Source of the DNA: an uncultured Bartonella sp.
GTDB lineage: Bacteria > Pseudomonadota > Alphaproteobacteria > Rhizobiales > Rhizobiaceae
DNA: 64,000 nt
NCBI GenBank assembly: GCA_946481695.1
Contig: CAMLON010000004.1
Span: 1 to 64,000, forward strand
Direction of reading: 5' to 3'
Of the stretch, positions 35,451 to 44,383 are shown piece by piece; within the stretch, counting starts at the first letter, position 1; every line of letters starts with the position of its first letter. A model generated the notes under the pieces. It was given only the letters and a program-made list of their open reading frames with translations. It had not been told where the DNA came from and ran no database searches. Position numbers and translations under genes: made by a program.

Positions 35451-36521
35451 TTAATCCTTTTTAACAATTGCCTTGATATCGAAATTGTATATTTCCGGCA
35501 TCAAGGAATTGTTCCAAACGTCTTTTACATGAAGCAGGCGTTCGGTTGAACCTGTTTGATGCGCAAAAGACAAAACTGCTTGCCAGCGTTCATCGGGAAT
35601 ATCAAGCCATTTTCCCCAACTTGCCGGATCCGGTTTGTCAGCCGGTGTCGAATCGGCAAGTGCTATGGCCATAGCTTCGGCCGTATTTTTGGCATCCTGT
35701 CCTGTCGGGTTATCCGCACCCCCCAGTTCGGGGAATTCTTTAAAAGCAAGTTTCAAGGCGCTATCTGGATAAAGTTTGGTGTAGATCATGCCTTTATAGG
35801 CAGCGCGTGCAAAAGCTGAAAGTTCATGCGGCTTTTCATCGAATATCTTCTGGCTTGTGACCATAGTAACGCTGAAAAGGCGGTTCATTTCTTCAGGGCG
35901 TTGCAAGAGATCGAATTCGACACCGTTCTGACGCATAACGGTAAAACTGTCGGAATAACTGTCAACCGCGTCTATATCCTTCGCATTGAGCGCTGCTGCC
36001 GCACGTGCACCTGCACCAACGGGGACAATTGTAACGTCACTTTCTTTCAAGCCGGCAATTTTCAAATTCGCCCGTAAATCGGCATAAGAAGCCGAAGCCA
36101 GACTGATTACGCCCACCCGTTTTCCTTTAAGATCAGCAATGGATTTTATAGTGGAGCCTTTCGGGACACCGATAAAATAAGGCCATCTAACCGTTATTCC
36201 GGCAAATGCTTTTAAAGGCACACCTTTATCAACGGCAGCGGCAATATTGGCAGATGACGCATAGGCAATATCGGCAGAACCGGATGCAACTGCCTGAAGA
36301 GCTGCTGTGGAGCCATCCGTATAAAGCAAGGACGGATTGATATTTTCTTCCTGAAAATAGCCGAGTTGTTTGGGAATGGCATAGGTAAATGTTTCTTCCG
36401 CCGGCGTTGTTGTGCTGCGGGCGAGTGCCAGAACAAAATGCACTGGTTCGGCAAATCCGGATAGAGTGAAAAATAAAAACGCATTCAGTAGTACAACGGC
36501 ATGGATGAAAACGGCTTTCAT
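35451..36521 (-). CDS. ABC transporter substrate-binding protein, NMT1/SsuA type
   Basis: The 356-residue periplasmic protein has a signal peptide (MKAVFIHAVVLLNAFLFFTLSGFA) and the two-lobed fold typical of NMT1/THI5- or SsuA-like binders: FTYAIPKQLGYFQEENI, GSTAALQAVASGSADIAYAS and DLKGKRVGVISLASASYADLRANL. Ligands in this class include sulfonates, nitrate and thiamine precursors, and the actual ligand is unknown. AAAGGAGAGC precedes the ATG at 36521, which is preferred to a longer frame from 36599. It is the promoter-proximal gene of the importer operon, inserted between hrcA and hemC. Confidence 0.9.
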   Translation of the reverse strand: MKAVFIHAVVLLNAFLFFTLSGFAEPVHFVLALARSTTTPAEETFTYAIPKQLGYFQEENINPSLLYTDGSTAALQAVASGSADIAYASSANIAAAVDKGVPLKAFAGITVRWPYFIGVPKGSTIKSIADLKGKRVGVISLASASYADLRANLKIAGLKESDVTIVPVGAGARAAAALNAKDIDAVDSYSDSFTVMRQNGVEFDLLQRPEEMNRLFSVTMVTSQKIFDEKPHELSAFARAAYKGMIYTKLYPDSALKLAFKEFPELGGADNPTGQDAKNTAEAMAIALADSTPADKPDPASWGKWLDIPDERWQAVLSFAHQTGSTERLLHVKDVWNNSLMPEIYNFDIKAIVKKD

Positions 36522-36691
36522 GGGATGCTCTCCTTTGTACTTTCCGTAAAACAAATGCAGCCCATAAAACAGATGTGGCTTGCGGAAAGGGGCGGACAAT
36601 GACAGGGCCTATCTGGAAAGTATCCCATCTCTAGCCGATAAGTGCAATAGAAGCGGAAGTTTTAATATATTTACCGGCGTTTGATTTACAT

Positions 36692-37765
36692 CTACTTGAG
36701 AAGTCGCGAGACAAGTTGGGCAGTATAATCGACCATCGGAACAATACGCGCATAATTCAAACGGGTTGGCCCGATAACGCCGAGAGCGCCAAGAACATGC
36801 TGGTTTGAATCGCAATAAGGCGCAACGATAAGAGAGGAGCCGGATAACGAAAACAATTTGTTTTCAGAACCGATAAAAATACGCACGCCTGAACCTTCCT
36901 CGGCAAGGTCAAGAAGCTGCATCATGCTTTCACGTGTTTCAAGATCGTCGAAAAGATGGCGCAAACGTTCAATATCTTCTGCGGCTTTGACATCTTCAAG
37001 AAGGTTGCCGCGCCCGCGCACAATAAGCTGGGTTTTGCGCCCCTGATCTTCACCCCCCCAAACCGCAAGCCCCTGATCGACGAGATGTTGCGACAATTCA
37101 TCAAGAGCTGCCTTGGTTTCATCCTTTTGTCGTGAAATTTCAGCCTTGGCTTCGCTTAAAGTTCGTCCCTGAATATGGGCGTTCAGAAAATTGGTGGCTT
37201 CGCTTAATTGCGACAATGTTACCCCTTCGGGCAAATTGACAATACGATTTTCCACATCACCATTTTGGGTTACGAGAACTGCCATGGCGCGTGACGAATC
37301 GAGGCGCACAAATTCGATATGTTTGAGTGTTCCTTCGTTTTTCGTCGACAAAACCAGTCCGGCACCACGTGATAAACCGGATAGAATTTGGCTTGCACCG
37401 GTCAGGAATTGTTCGACCGATTGGCTATGACCGGCTTCTTCCACCTGTGTTTCTATGGCTTTGCGTTCGTCTTCCGGAAGGTCGCCAACTTCGATAAAAG
37501 CGTCGACAAAAAACCTCAAGCCCGATTGTGTCGGCATACGACCGGCAGAAATATGGGGCGAATAGATAAGGCCGAGATGTTCGAGATCGCTCATAATTGT
37601 GCGAATGGTCGCCGGAGAAAGGCTTTGTGGCAATTGTCGGGACAGATTGGCCGAACCGACCGGGTCTCCTTCGCTCAAATAGGTTTCGACAATTCGCCTG
37701 AAAATATCGCGGGATCTTTCGTCGAGACTTTTCAATTCATCCGGAATGGTGGCGTGTTTCATCAT
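36692..37765 (-). CDS. hrcA: Heat-inducible transcription repressor HrcA
   Basis: HrcA represses chaperone genes by binding the CIRCE element. The N-terminal winged helix ([25 protein letters not shown] and [19 protein letters not shown]) is diagnostic. GAF-like and dimerisation regions follow ([42 protein letters not shown]), ending [28 protein letters not shown]. At 357 residues it is full length. No CIRCE sequence was found upstream of hrcA, grpE or dnaK in this window, so its target is probably groESL elsewhere. It is divergent from rph, 104 bp apart. Confidence 0.95.
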   Translation of the reverse strand: MMKHATIPDELKSLDERSRDIFRRIVETYLSEGDPVGSANLSRQLPQSLSPATIRTIMSDLEHLGLIYSPHISAGRMPTQSGLRFFVDAFIEVGDLPEDERKAIETQVEEAGHSQSVEQFLTGASQILSGLSRGAGLVLSTKNEGTLKHIEFVRLDSSRAMAVLVTQNGDVENRIVNLPEGVTLSQLSEATNFLNAHIQGRTLSEAKAEISRQKDETKAALDELSQHLVDQGLAVWGGEDQGRKTQLIVRGRGNLLEDVKAAEDIERLRHLFDDLETRESMMQLLDLAEEGSGVRIFIGSENKLFSLSGSSLIVAPYCDSNQHVLGALGVIGPTRLNYARIVPMVDYTAQLVSRLLK

Positions 37766-37869
37766 ATTCCTTCAATGACAGAATTTCTTTCCTTCTATAT
37801 AAGTTTTGCCAAACACGGGTCAAATGGTCTAAAGATGCTTCAAACAACGCTTCAGGGAAAGGAATATTT

Positions 37870-38589
37870 ATGCGCCCGTCCAATCGTGCCAGCAACGAGA
37901 TGCGTGCCGTTTCGTTTGAACGTCATGTGAACAAACATGCCGAAGGGTCATGTCTGGTCAAGTTCGGTGATACCCATGTGTTATGTACAGCAAGCCTTGA
38001 AGAACGTGTCCCCAACTGGATGCGCAATTCCGGCAAAGGATGGGTTACCGCCGAATATGGTATGTTGCCCCGTTCAACCGGTGAAAGAATGCGCCGCGAG
38101 GCCGCTTCGGGCAAACAGGGTGGGCGCACCATGGAAATCCAGCGTCTGATCGGCCGCTCGTTGCGTTCGGTCGTTGATCTGAAAGCCTTGGGCGAAATGC
38201 AGATTACGATTGATTGTGATGTCATTCAGGCTGATGGCGGAACCCGCACAGCATCAATCACCGGCGCATGGGTTGCCCTTTATGATTGTCTTGGCTTTAT
38301 GGAAACGCGCCAGATGGTCTTGCGCAATAAGGTGCTGAAAGACCATGTTGCAGCAATTTCCTGCGGTATTTATCAGGGAACGCCGGTGCTCGATCTTGAT
38401 TATGCAGAAGATTCCAATGCCGAAACCGATGCCAATTTCGTGATGACCGGCAAAGGCGGAATTGTTGAAATACAGGGCACTGCAGAAGGCGATCCGTTCA
38501 GTGAAGAGCAGTTTTCAACATTGATGTCTCTGGCTAAAAGCGGCATTCATGATTTGATTGAATTGCAGAAGAAAGTGATAGCTTCCTGA
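37870..38589 (+). CDS. rph: Ribonuclease PH
   Basis: Rph trims the 3' ends of tRNA precursors by phosphorolysis. The 239-residue protein has the RNase PH fold with [64 protein letters not shown] (phosphate-binding Arg residues) and [21 protein letters not shown] (metal-binding Asp residues). AGGGAAAGGAAT lies upstream of the ATG. It heads the conserved rph-rdgB-hemW gene string opposite hrcA. Confidence 0.97.
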   Translation: MRPSNRASNEMRAVSFERHVNKHAEGSCLVKFGDTHVLCTASLEERVPNWMRNSGKGWVTAEYGMLPRSTGERMRREAASGKQGGRTMEIQRLIGRSLRSVVDLKALGEMQITIDCDVIQADGGTRTASITGAWVALYDCLGFMETRQMVLRNKVLKDHVAAISCGIYQGTPVLDLDYAEDSNAETDANFVMTGKGGIVEIQGTAEGDPFSEEQFSTLMSLAKSGIHDLIELQKKVIAS

Positions 38590-38602
38590 AAGGTGATTAT
38601 CG

Positions 38603-39247
38603 ATGAGAAAGCTTGAAGGGAAAAAACTGGTTGTTGCAACGCATAATTCCGGCAAACTCAGGGAAATAGCCGATCTTATTGGCCCGTTCGGGTTTGAAAC
38701 CACATCGGCGGACGAATTGGGATTGGAAGAACCGGAAGAAACCGGCACGAAATTTGAAGAAAACGCCTATATCAAGGCTTTTTTTGCTGCCAAATCGACA
38801 GGGCTGCCGGCATTGTCGGACGATTCAGGACTTGAGGCAGACGCTCTTGACAAGGCACCCGGCGTTTATACTGCCGATTGGGCGATAGAACCTGACGGAC
38901 ACCGCGATTTCGACAAAGCGATGAAAAAAGTTGAAGATGCATTGGAAAAGAAAGGTGCAACAACGCCTGATAAACGGCATGGCCGTTTTGTCTCGGTGCT
39001 TTGCCTTGCCTGGCCGGATGGACATGCGGAATATTTTCGCGGTGAAATCGAAGGCACTTTGGTCTGGCCGCCGCGTGGCAAAAAGGGTTTCGGTTTTGAT
39101 CCTATCTTCCAGCCGGAAGGCTATGACAAAACATTCGGTGAAATGACGGCAGAGGAAAAACATGGTTGGAAGCCGGGCGACGAACATGCTTTGTCCCACC
39201 GCGCACGGGCTTTCAAACAATTTGCCGAAGCGTTACTGGAAAACTGA
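38603..39247 (+). CDS. rdgB: dITP/XTP pyrophosphatase, RdgB/HAM1 family
   Basis: RdgB hydrolyses non-canonical purine nucleoside triphosphates (dITP, XTP) to protect DNA. The signature [18 protein letters not shown] is at the N-terminus. [35 protein letters not shown] holds the catalytic acidic residues, and [23 protein letters not shown] and ALSHRARAF finish the site. The 214 residues fit the family. It begins 13 bp after rph, and its TGA overlaps the hemW ATG by one base. Confidence 0.96.
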   Translation: MRKLEGKKLVVATHNSGKLREIADLIGPFGFETTSADELGLEEPEETGTKFEENAYIKAFFAAKSTGLPALSDDSGLEADALDKAPGVYTADWAIEPDGHRDFDKAMKKVEDALEKKGATTPDKRHGRFVSVLCLAWPDGHAEYFRGEIEGTLVWPPRGKKGFGFDPIFQPEGYDKTFGEMTAEEKHGWKPGDEHALSHRARAFKQFAEALLEN

Positions 39248-40407
39248 TGGACGAGCCATTCGGTATTTACGTCCATTGGCCGTTTTGTGCCGCCAAATGT
39301 CCTTATTGCGACTTCAATTCCTATGTCCGGTTAAAAGGTGTGGATGAAGACCGTTTTGCCAAAGCTTTTGCAAGAGAAATGGCAACAGTGCGTGAATGGA
39401 CAGGAGCCCATAAGGCGACGACTGTTTTTATCGGCGGTGGTACGCCATCGCTGATGTCGCCAAAAACAGTCGAATCACTGCTGAAAAGCATTGATCGCTA
39501 TTGGCCGATTGTGGACAATGCCGAAATTACAATGGAGGCCAATCCTTCAAGCGTCGAGGCCGGGCGTTTTCATGGTTATCGTTCAGCCGGTGTCAACCGG
39601 CTTTCCTTGGGCGTCCAATCGTTAAACGATGACGAATTGAAGCGCTTGGGGCGCATTCATAATGTCGAACAGGCGCGTTTTGCTATTGGTCTTGCACGCG
39701 AGATTTTCCCAAGACTGTCCTTTGACCTTATTTATGCGCGCCCCAACCAGACATTGCATTCGTGGAAACATGAGCTGGAAGAAGCAATTGATCTCGCAGC
39801 CGACCATCTTTCGCTTTATCAATTGACCATTGAGGAAGGCACGGGGTTTGACAGGCTCTATAAAGCCGGAAAACTTAAATTGCCGGAGGCGGATTTGAGT
39901 GCCGATCTTTATGATCTCACACAGGAAATAACCGAAAGTCGCGGGCTTCCTGCTTATGAAATATCCAATCATGCAGCCGCCAATGCGCAGTCGCAACACA
40001 ATCTCATTTATTGGCGCTACCAGCAATATGTCGGTATTGGTCCGGGGGCGCATGGCAGGTTCCTTCCTATTTCAAATGGCGATTTTCCGGATCGGCGATT
40101 GGTAACGATCACTGAAAAAATCCCCGAACGCTGGTTGGAACTGGTTGAAAAACAAGGTCACGGTATTGTTGAAGAAGAACATTTGACAAAAAGTGAGCAG
40201 GCGGAAGAAATGGTCTTGATGGGTCTGCGCCTCACCGAAGGGCTTGATCTTGCCCGCTACGAGAAACTGGCGATTCAAGGATTGAACCAGAAAAAAGTTG
40301 CCGATCTTCAACAACAAGGTCTTGTAGAAATGGTGGGCAATAGCCGCATCCGTGCAACCGGAAAAGGCCGCATGGTGCTGAATTATATTATCAGCGAACT
40401 GGCTTGA
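39247..40407 (+). CDS. hemW: Radical SAM heme chaperone HemW
   Basis: HemW is a radical SAM family protein that binds heme and delivers it to respiratory enzymes; it is related to, but not, coproporphyrinogen III dehydrogenase HemN. The cluster motif CAAKCPYCDF is near residue 15 and GGGTPSLM follows. The conserved HemW-type SLGVQSLNDDELKRLGRIHNVEQA is present, as is the C-terminal domain. The CxxxCxxC followed by Asp rather than Tyr-Asn is the HemW pattern. The ATG at 39247 overlaps the rdgB stop; a longer upstream frame is rejected. Confidence 0.93.
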   Translation: MDEPFGIYVHWPFCAAKCPYCDFNSYVRLKGVDEDRFAKAFAREMATVREWTGAHKATTVFIGGGTPSLMSPKTVESLLKSIDRYWPIVDNAEITMEANPSSVEAGRFHGYRSAGVNRLSLGVQSLNDDELKRLGRIHNVEQARFAIGLAREIFPRLSFDLIYARPNQTLHSWKHELEEAIDLAADHLSLYQLTIEEGTGFDRLYKAGKLKLPEADLSADLYDLTQEITESRGLPAYEISNHAAANAQSQHNLIYWRYQQYVGIGPGAHGRFLPISNGDFPDRRLVTITEKIPERWLELVEKQGHGIVEEEHLTKSEQAEEMVLMGLRLTEGLDLARYEKLAIQGLNQKKVADLQQQGLVEMVGNSRIRATGKGRMVLNYIISELA

Positions 40408-40839
40408 GCTTTTTTATTCGCTTTTATTCGCGTTATTTATAGCTTGAGGGGCGTGACCGGAGCGGCTTGAAAAATTCAATATTGAATAGGGTTTAACTGG
40501 CTTTAACAGGTGATGAAAAATCCCCGATAAAGATCAAGCGAGCTGTGACGTGATGGTTATCAACCCATTTATTATGAAGTGACTATTATGAAATGACGAT
40601 TATAACCCCCTGTCATATTATAAAATGTTCGCCATTTCAGGCTTCTGTCAGAGTGATACCACTCCCGCCCGATATTACTGTTTTATATGTTTTTCTTCGT
40701 TTGATAGAAATGGTGTGGCAGTTGTCTCTTGCACAATTGATAGTGTGAAAAATCCTCTCTGTTAGAAAAAGTTCTTTCAAATCAACAATATCAATTATGT
40801 CTATAAAAAGCACAAAATGAACAATAACCGCGCTTTAAT
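40408..40839. other. Intergenic region upstream of the sugar-acid operon
   Basis: No convincing gene is present. It contains short direct repeats such as TTATTATGAAGTGAC/TATTATGAAATGAC near 40569-40595. The regulatory region of the following operon begins at about 40840. Confidence 0.45.
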
Positions 40840-40854
40840 TGCGCAAAATACGCA
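40840..40854. promoter_or_regulatory. Operator-like site 1 of the sugar-acid operon
   Basis: TGCGCAAAATACGCA is an imperfect palindrome (TGCG arms facing CGCA). An identical 15-mer occurs at 40892, with 52 bp between equivalent bases, about five helical turns, so two bound dimers would face the same side and could loop. The likely binder is the DeoR-family regulator encoded at the end of the cluster (inference). Confidence 0.6.
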
Positions 40855-40882
40855 TTTTTAAGCTTAATATTGGCATTTACAA

Positions 40883-40914
40883 TTGACGAACTGCGCAAAA
40901 TACGCAATTAATAT
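40883..40914 (+). promoter_or_regulatory. Candidate sigma-70 promoter of the sugar-acid operon
   Basis: TTGACG at 40883 could serve as the -35 element. AT-rich hexamers such as AATTAA (40906) or ATTAAT (40907), 17-18 bases later, could be the -10. The second operator-like site lies exactly in the spacer, so a bound repressor would block polymerase. Transcription would start about 50 bp before the permease ATG. Confidence 0.5.
40892..40906. promoter_or_regulatory. Operator-like site 2 of the sugar-acid operon
   Basis: This is the second exact copy of TGCGCAAAATACGCA, placed between the candidate -35 and -10 elements. Exact conservation of a 15-mer in otherwise unrelated AT-rich sequence argues for selection. 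Confidence 0.6.
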
Positions 40915-40972
40915 CCTTGAAGAGTACGAATTGTCTCGATTTGTGGAGGCAAATTTCAGGGAGTGAATCGAA

Positions 40973-41959
40973 ATGCAAATACCTATAAAACGCGGGATTG
41001 AAAAAGTACCTGGAGGAATGATGGTTGTTCCCCTCCTGATTGGTGCAGTGATAGCTACTTTTTTTCCTGAAGCGCCGGGGTTTTTCGGTTCATTCACCGG
41101 AGCGCTTTTTAAAGGTTCGTTGCCGATACTGGCAGTTTTTTATGTTTGTATGGGGGCAAGCATCAATTTTAAAGCAGCTCCCTACATTATTAAAAAAGGT
41201 GGAACATTATTTATCGTGAAGGTGGGCATAGCCATTCTGGTTGGTGTTATTGCCGGCAGGTTTTTAGGTGAGGCGCCAATTACTTCCGGTATTTTTGCGG
41301 GCGTTTCGACCTTGGCACTGGTGGCAGCTCTGAACGATACAAATGGCGGTCTTTATATGGCATTGATGGGGCAATACGGGCGCCCGCGCGATGTCGGAGC
41401 CTATACGATCATGTGTTTGGAGTCAGGACCGTTTCTAACTATGATTACATTAGGAGTGGCGGGGCTTTCTGCCTTCCCATGGCAAGCATTGGTTGGCAGC
41501 ATTTTACCACTGGTTGTCGGAATGATATTGGGTAATCTCGACAAGGAAATGCGTGAATTTCTTGGTAAAGCCAGCGGTGTGATGATTCCGTTTTTTGCTT
41601 TCGCCCTTGGAGGTTCACTTGATCTTTCCAAGGTCTGGCAAGCCGGACTTCTAGGACTTGCCATGGGAGTGGGCGTGGTCATCATTACCGGAATTCCGCT
41701 GTTTTTTGCCGACAGGTTAACCGGCGGCACAGGTGTTGCTGGTGTAGCGGCTGCATCCACAGCCGGTAATGCTGCCGCCGTACCGGCAATTGTCGCTTCC
41801 GCCAATCCGGCTTATGCAGATGCAGCAATTCCGGCAACAATGCTTGTTGCGGCCTGCGTTGTGGTGACAACAGTATTAGTGCCATTCGTTACAGCCTGGG
41901 TTTCTAAAAAATACGGGAGACCGGTAGCAGAAGCCGGAGAAGAAAGCGGTTTGGAATAA
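40973..41959 (+). CDS. kdgT: 2-keto-3-deoxygluconate permease (KdgT) family transporter
   Basis: The 328-residue membrane protein has about ten hydrophobic segments and the KdgT pattern: [47 protein letters not shown] and [19 protein letters not shown]. KdgT imports 2-keto-3-deoxygluconate by proton symport. Here the neighbouring kinase and dehydrogenase act on four-carbon acids, so the true substrate may be threonate, erythronate or a related acid (inference). It is the first gene behind the operator pair, with CAGGGAG upstream of the ATG. Confidence 0.9.
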   Translation: MQIPIKRGIEKVPGGMMVVPLLIGAVIATFFPEAPGFFGSFTGALFKGSLPILAVFYVCMGASINFKAAPYIIKKGGTLFIVKVGIAILVGVIAGRFLGEAPITSGIFAGVSTLALVAALNDTNGGLYMALMGQYGRPRDVGAYTIMCLESGPFLTMITLGVAGLSAFPWQALVGSILPLVVGMILGNLDKEMREFLGKASGVMIPFFAFALGGSLDLSKVWQAGLLGLAMGVGVVIITGIPLFFADRLTGGTGVAGVAAASTAGNAAAVPAIVASANPAYADAAIPATMLVAACVVVTTVLVPFVTAWVSKKYGRPVAEAGEESGLE

Positions 41960-41971
41960 GGGAGTGGCATT

Positions 41972-43225
41972 ATGAAAAACTGGCTTATTCTGGCAGATGA
42001 TCTCACCGGTGCAGCCGATTGTGCAATCGCCTTTTGCCGTCAGGGAGCAACAGCGACCGTCGGCTGGAAGAATGCCTATCCTTCGCTGACAGATCGGGCA
42101 CAAATATTTTCTTATAATATTGACGGTCGCGAATTGAATGTAAGCGAGAGTGTCCGTCTCCAGCGTCAAACATTGGAAAAACTCTGGTCGCCGCAAGCAT
42201 TCCTGTTTTGTAAGATAGATTCGACATTACGGGGGCAACCGGGAGCTGTCATTGCTGCAACGTCCGATTTTCTGAAACAGCATACAGGGCGTGCCGTGGG
42301 CGTTCTGGCACCGGCATTTCCTGCGACAGAGCGTACCACCAGAGGCGGAAAGATTTTTGTCAACAATATCGAGCTGGAAAATACCGAGCTTTGGGCGCGT
42401 GACCATACTTATCCGACATCCGATCTAAAGCAGATTCTTCATGATGTCGGTTTGAAAGCTTTTGTTATAGATCTCGAAACCTTAAGGCAAGACGTCAATA
42501 GACTGTCTGCCTATATTGAGAATATCGAGCAGCAAAATAAAGATTTCGTTTTTATTTTTGATGCCGAAACGCCCGAAGATCTGCAACAGATTGCCAATGC
42601 TTTTTCCAAAGCGGATTCATCACATTTCTTTATAGGAAGTGCAGGTCTTGCGCACGCTTTTGCTGCAAGATGCCCTGCAAGGCCGCGCAACGCCACAATA
42701 AATGTGAAAAATGAAGGTGGCATCATGATTGTGGTGGGGTCGTTGGCCAAAGCTTCCCGCCTGAGCGCAAAGAAGCTGTTGGATACCCGTTTGCTGCGGC
42801 ATTTCCCTGTTGATCCGGATGTTCTCTTAGAAGGAGGCGCAGGGATTGCCGGTTTTTCGCACGACGTGGCAGAGGCTTTGCGAAAGGGCAATGATATATT
42901 GGTTGAAATTACCGTGGGTAAGAATGTTGATATGTCACTTGGATCGCGGCTTGCTCTCGATCTTGCCGGAGCACTTCAATGTGTGGGGAATGATCTCGCC
43001 GGTTTTGCCGCAACCGGTGGTGAAACTGCAACTTATTTGATGGATGCATTAGGAGTGAACGGCATTACTTTGGAAGACGAGATTGAAGCAGGTGTTTGTC
43101 TCGGTGTAACGCGTGGAAAAATTGTCGTACCAATCGCCACGAAAGCGGGAGCCTTTGGTGATGAAAACAGTCTGGTGAAAATTTTCGACAGACTTTCCGA
43201 CATAAGGAATAAAGGAAAACTTTGA
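41972..43225 (+). CDS. Four-carbon acid sugar kinase (DUF1537, DtnK/OtnK type)
   Basis: The 417-residue kinase phosphorylates four-carbon sugar acids such as D-threonate or D-erythronate. ILADDLTGAADCAIAFCRQGA is the N-terminal signature. FCKIDSTLRGQPGAVIAAT and APAFPATERTTRGG form the substrate domain, and FAATGGETATYLMDALGVNGITL is the C-terminal nucleotide-binding motif. The family was assigned this role through its pairing with PdxA2 and transporters. That same pairing is seen here. It follows the permease gene by 12 bp and overlaps the next gene by one base. Confidence 0.92.
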   Translation: MKNWLILADDLTGAADCAIAFCRQGATATVGWKNAYPSLTDRAQIFSYNIDGRELNVSESVRLQRQTLEKLWSPQAFLFCKIDSTLRGQPGAVIAATSDFLKQHTGRAVGVLAPAFPATERTTRGGKIFVNNIELENTELWARDHTYPTSDLKQILHDVGLKAFVIDLETLRQDVNRLSAYIENIEQQNKDFVFIFDAETPEDLQQIANAFSKADSSHFFIGSAGLAHAFAARCPARPRNATINVKNEGGIMIVVGSLAKASRLSAKKLLDTRLLRHFPVDPDVLLEGGAGIAGFSHDVAEALRKGNDILVEITVGKNVDMSLGSRLALDLAGALQCVGNDLAGFAATGGETATYLMDALGVNGITLEDEIEAGVCLGVTRGKIVVPIATKAGAFGDENSLVKIFDRLSDIRNKGKL

Positions 43226-44220
43226 TGAATAAGCCGAAAATCGTAATTACAATGGGTGATCCATCCGGAATCGGGCCGGAAGTTATTATGAAAGCGCTAA
43301 AACATAAAGATGTTTATGATATGTGCTCGCCTGTTGTCATTGGCGATGCATTGCGTCTGGAAGAAGCAGGTAAAATTGTTCACGCTGGCCTTGATGTCCG
43401 CTCGATAAACGATGTCGAGGAAGCAAAATGTGAATTTGGCACAGTCGATTGTCTTGATTTGAAATTGTTGAAAGCCAATCATCCATTCGGCGTTGTACTG
43501 AAAGAATCCGGCGAGGCCGCTTATCAATATATAAAAAAGGCGGCTGAAATTGTCATGGATAACAAGGCTGATGCTATTTGCACGGCTCCACTTTGCAAGG
43601 AAGCATTGCATAATGCAGGACACAATTTTCCCGGACATACAGAACTTCTGGCCCATCTCACCCATACGCCGGAAGTTTCCATGATGCTGGTCTCGCCCAA
43701 ATTACGAGTCATCCATGTTACGACACATATCGGCTTGATTGACGCAATCGCGAAGATAGAACCCGGTCTTGTCGAAAGGGTAATTTCACGTGGGCATAAT
43801 GTTCTTGTCAAGCGTGGCATGAAAAACCCCAAGATTGCTGTTTGTGCAATCAACCCGCATGCCGGAGAAAATGGACTTTTCGGTTACGGCGAGGAAGAAA
43901 AGAAAATCGTTCCTGCTGTCAAGGCTTGTCAGGCAAAAGGCTGGAATGTTGTAGGGCCACTTCCTGCCGATACATTGTTCTATCTCGCCGGTCGGGGTGA
44001 TTATGATATGGTTGTTGCCATGTATCACGATCAGGGACACATACCGATAAAAGTTCTAGGGCTTGAAAGCGGCGTCAATATTACGGTGGGTCTACCGGTT
44101 ATTCGTACATCTGTCGATCACGGTACAGCTTTCGATATTGCCGGAAAGGGAATTGCCGACGAGCAATCGATGGTCGAAGCATTGCGGCAGGCTGCCGAAC
44201 TCGCACCACGAACGGAATAG
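43225..44220 (+). CDS. pdxA2: PdxA2-type 4-phosphate sugar-acid dehydrogenase
   Basis: The 331-residue protein belongs to the PdxA family of NAD-dependent dehydrogenases. In operons with DUF1537 kinases, the PdxA2 branch oxidises and decarboxylates D-threonate- or D-erythronate-4-phosphate to dihydroxyacetone phosphate. MGDPSGIGPEVIMKAL starts the protein. Metal-binding His residues are in FPGHTELLAHL, AMYHDQGHIPIK and RTSVDHGTAFDIAG. A true PdxA for vitamin B6 cannot be excluded by sequence alone, but the operon argues for PdxA2. Confidence 0.9.
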   Translation: MNKPKIVITMGDPSGIGPEVIMKALKHKDVYDMCSPVVIGDALRLEEAGKIVHAGLDVRSINDVEEAKCEFGTVDCLDLKLLKANHPFGVVLKESGEAAYQYIKKAAEIVMDNKADAICTAPLCKEALHNAGHNFPGHTELLAHLTHTPEVSMMLVSPKLRVIHVTTHIGLIDAIAKIEPGLVERVISRGHNVLVKRGMKNPKIAVCAINPHAGENGLFGYGEEEKKIVPAVKACQAKGWNVVGPLPADTLFYLAGRGDYDMVVAMYHDQGHIPIKVLGLESGVNITVGLPVIRTSVDHGTAFDIAGKGIADEQSMVEALRQAAELAPRTE

Positions 44221-44316
44221 TGTTTTTGTAGTTTTGTTTTGTGTCATCTGGTATAATAACCGGAATAGACGAACAGCAAGTTCTATTTGAAACGGATAGG
44301 ACTTATGTTGCAAAAT

Positions 44317-44364
44317 AAAGACGGAGAGTTCAGGAATATATATTCCTGAACTCAAAGTCTTTTT
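44317..44364 (+). terminator. Long perfect palindrome after pdxA2
   Basis: GAGTTCAGGAATAT at 44326 is followed directly by its exact complement, giving a 28-bp perfect palindrome (44326-44353). AAAGAC and GTCTTT extend the stem across a small internal loop, and four T residues follow. It could be the terminator of the permease-kinase-dehydrogenase transcript. It lies just before the regulator gene, so an operator role is also possible. Confidence 0.65.
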
Positions 44365-44383
44365 GTTGGAGAACAAAGCTGCT

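Noticed and set aside
37766..37869. Search for a CIRCE operator upstream of hrcA
   Set aside because: No TTAGCACTC/GAGTGCTAA inverted repeat is present here or before dnaK and grpE.
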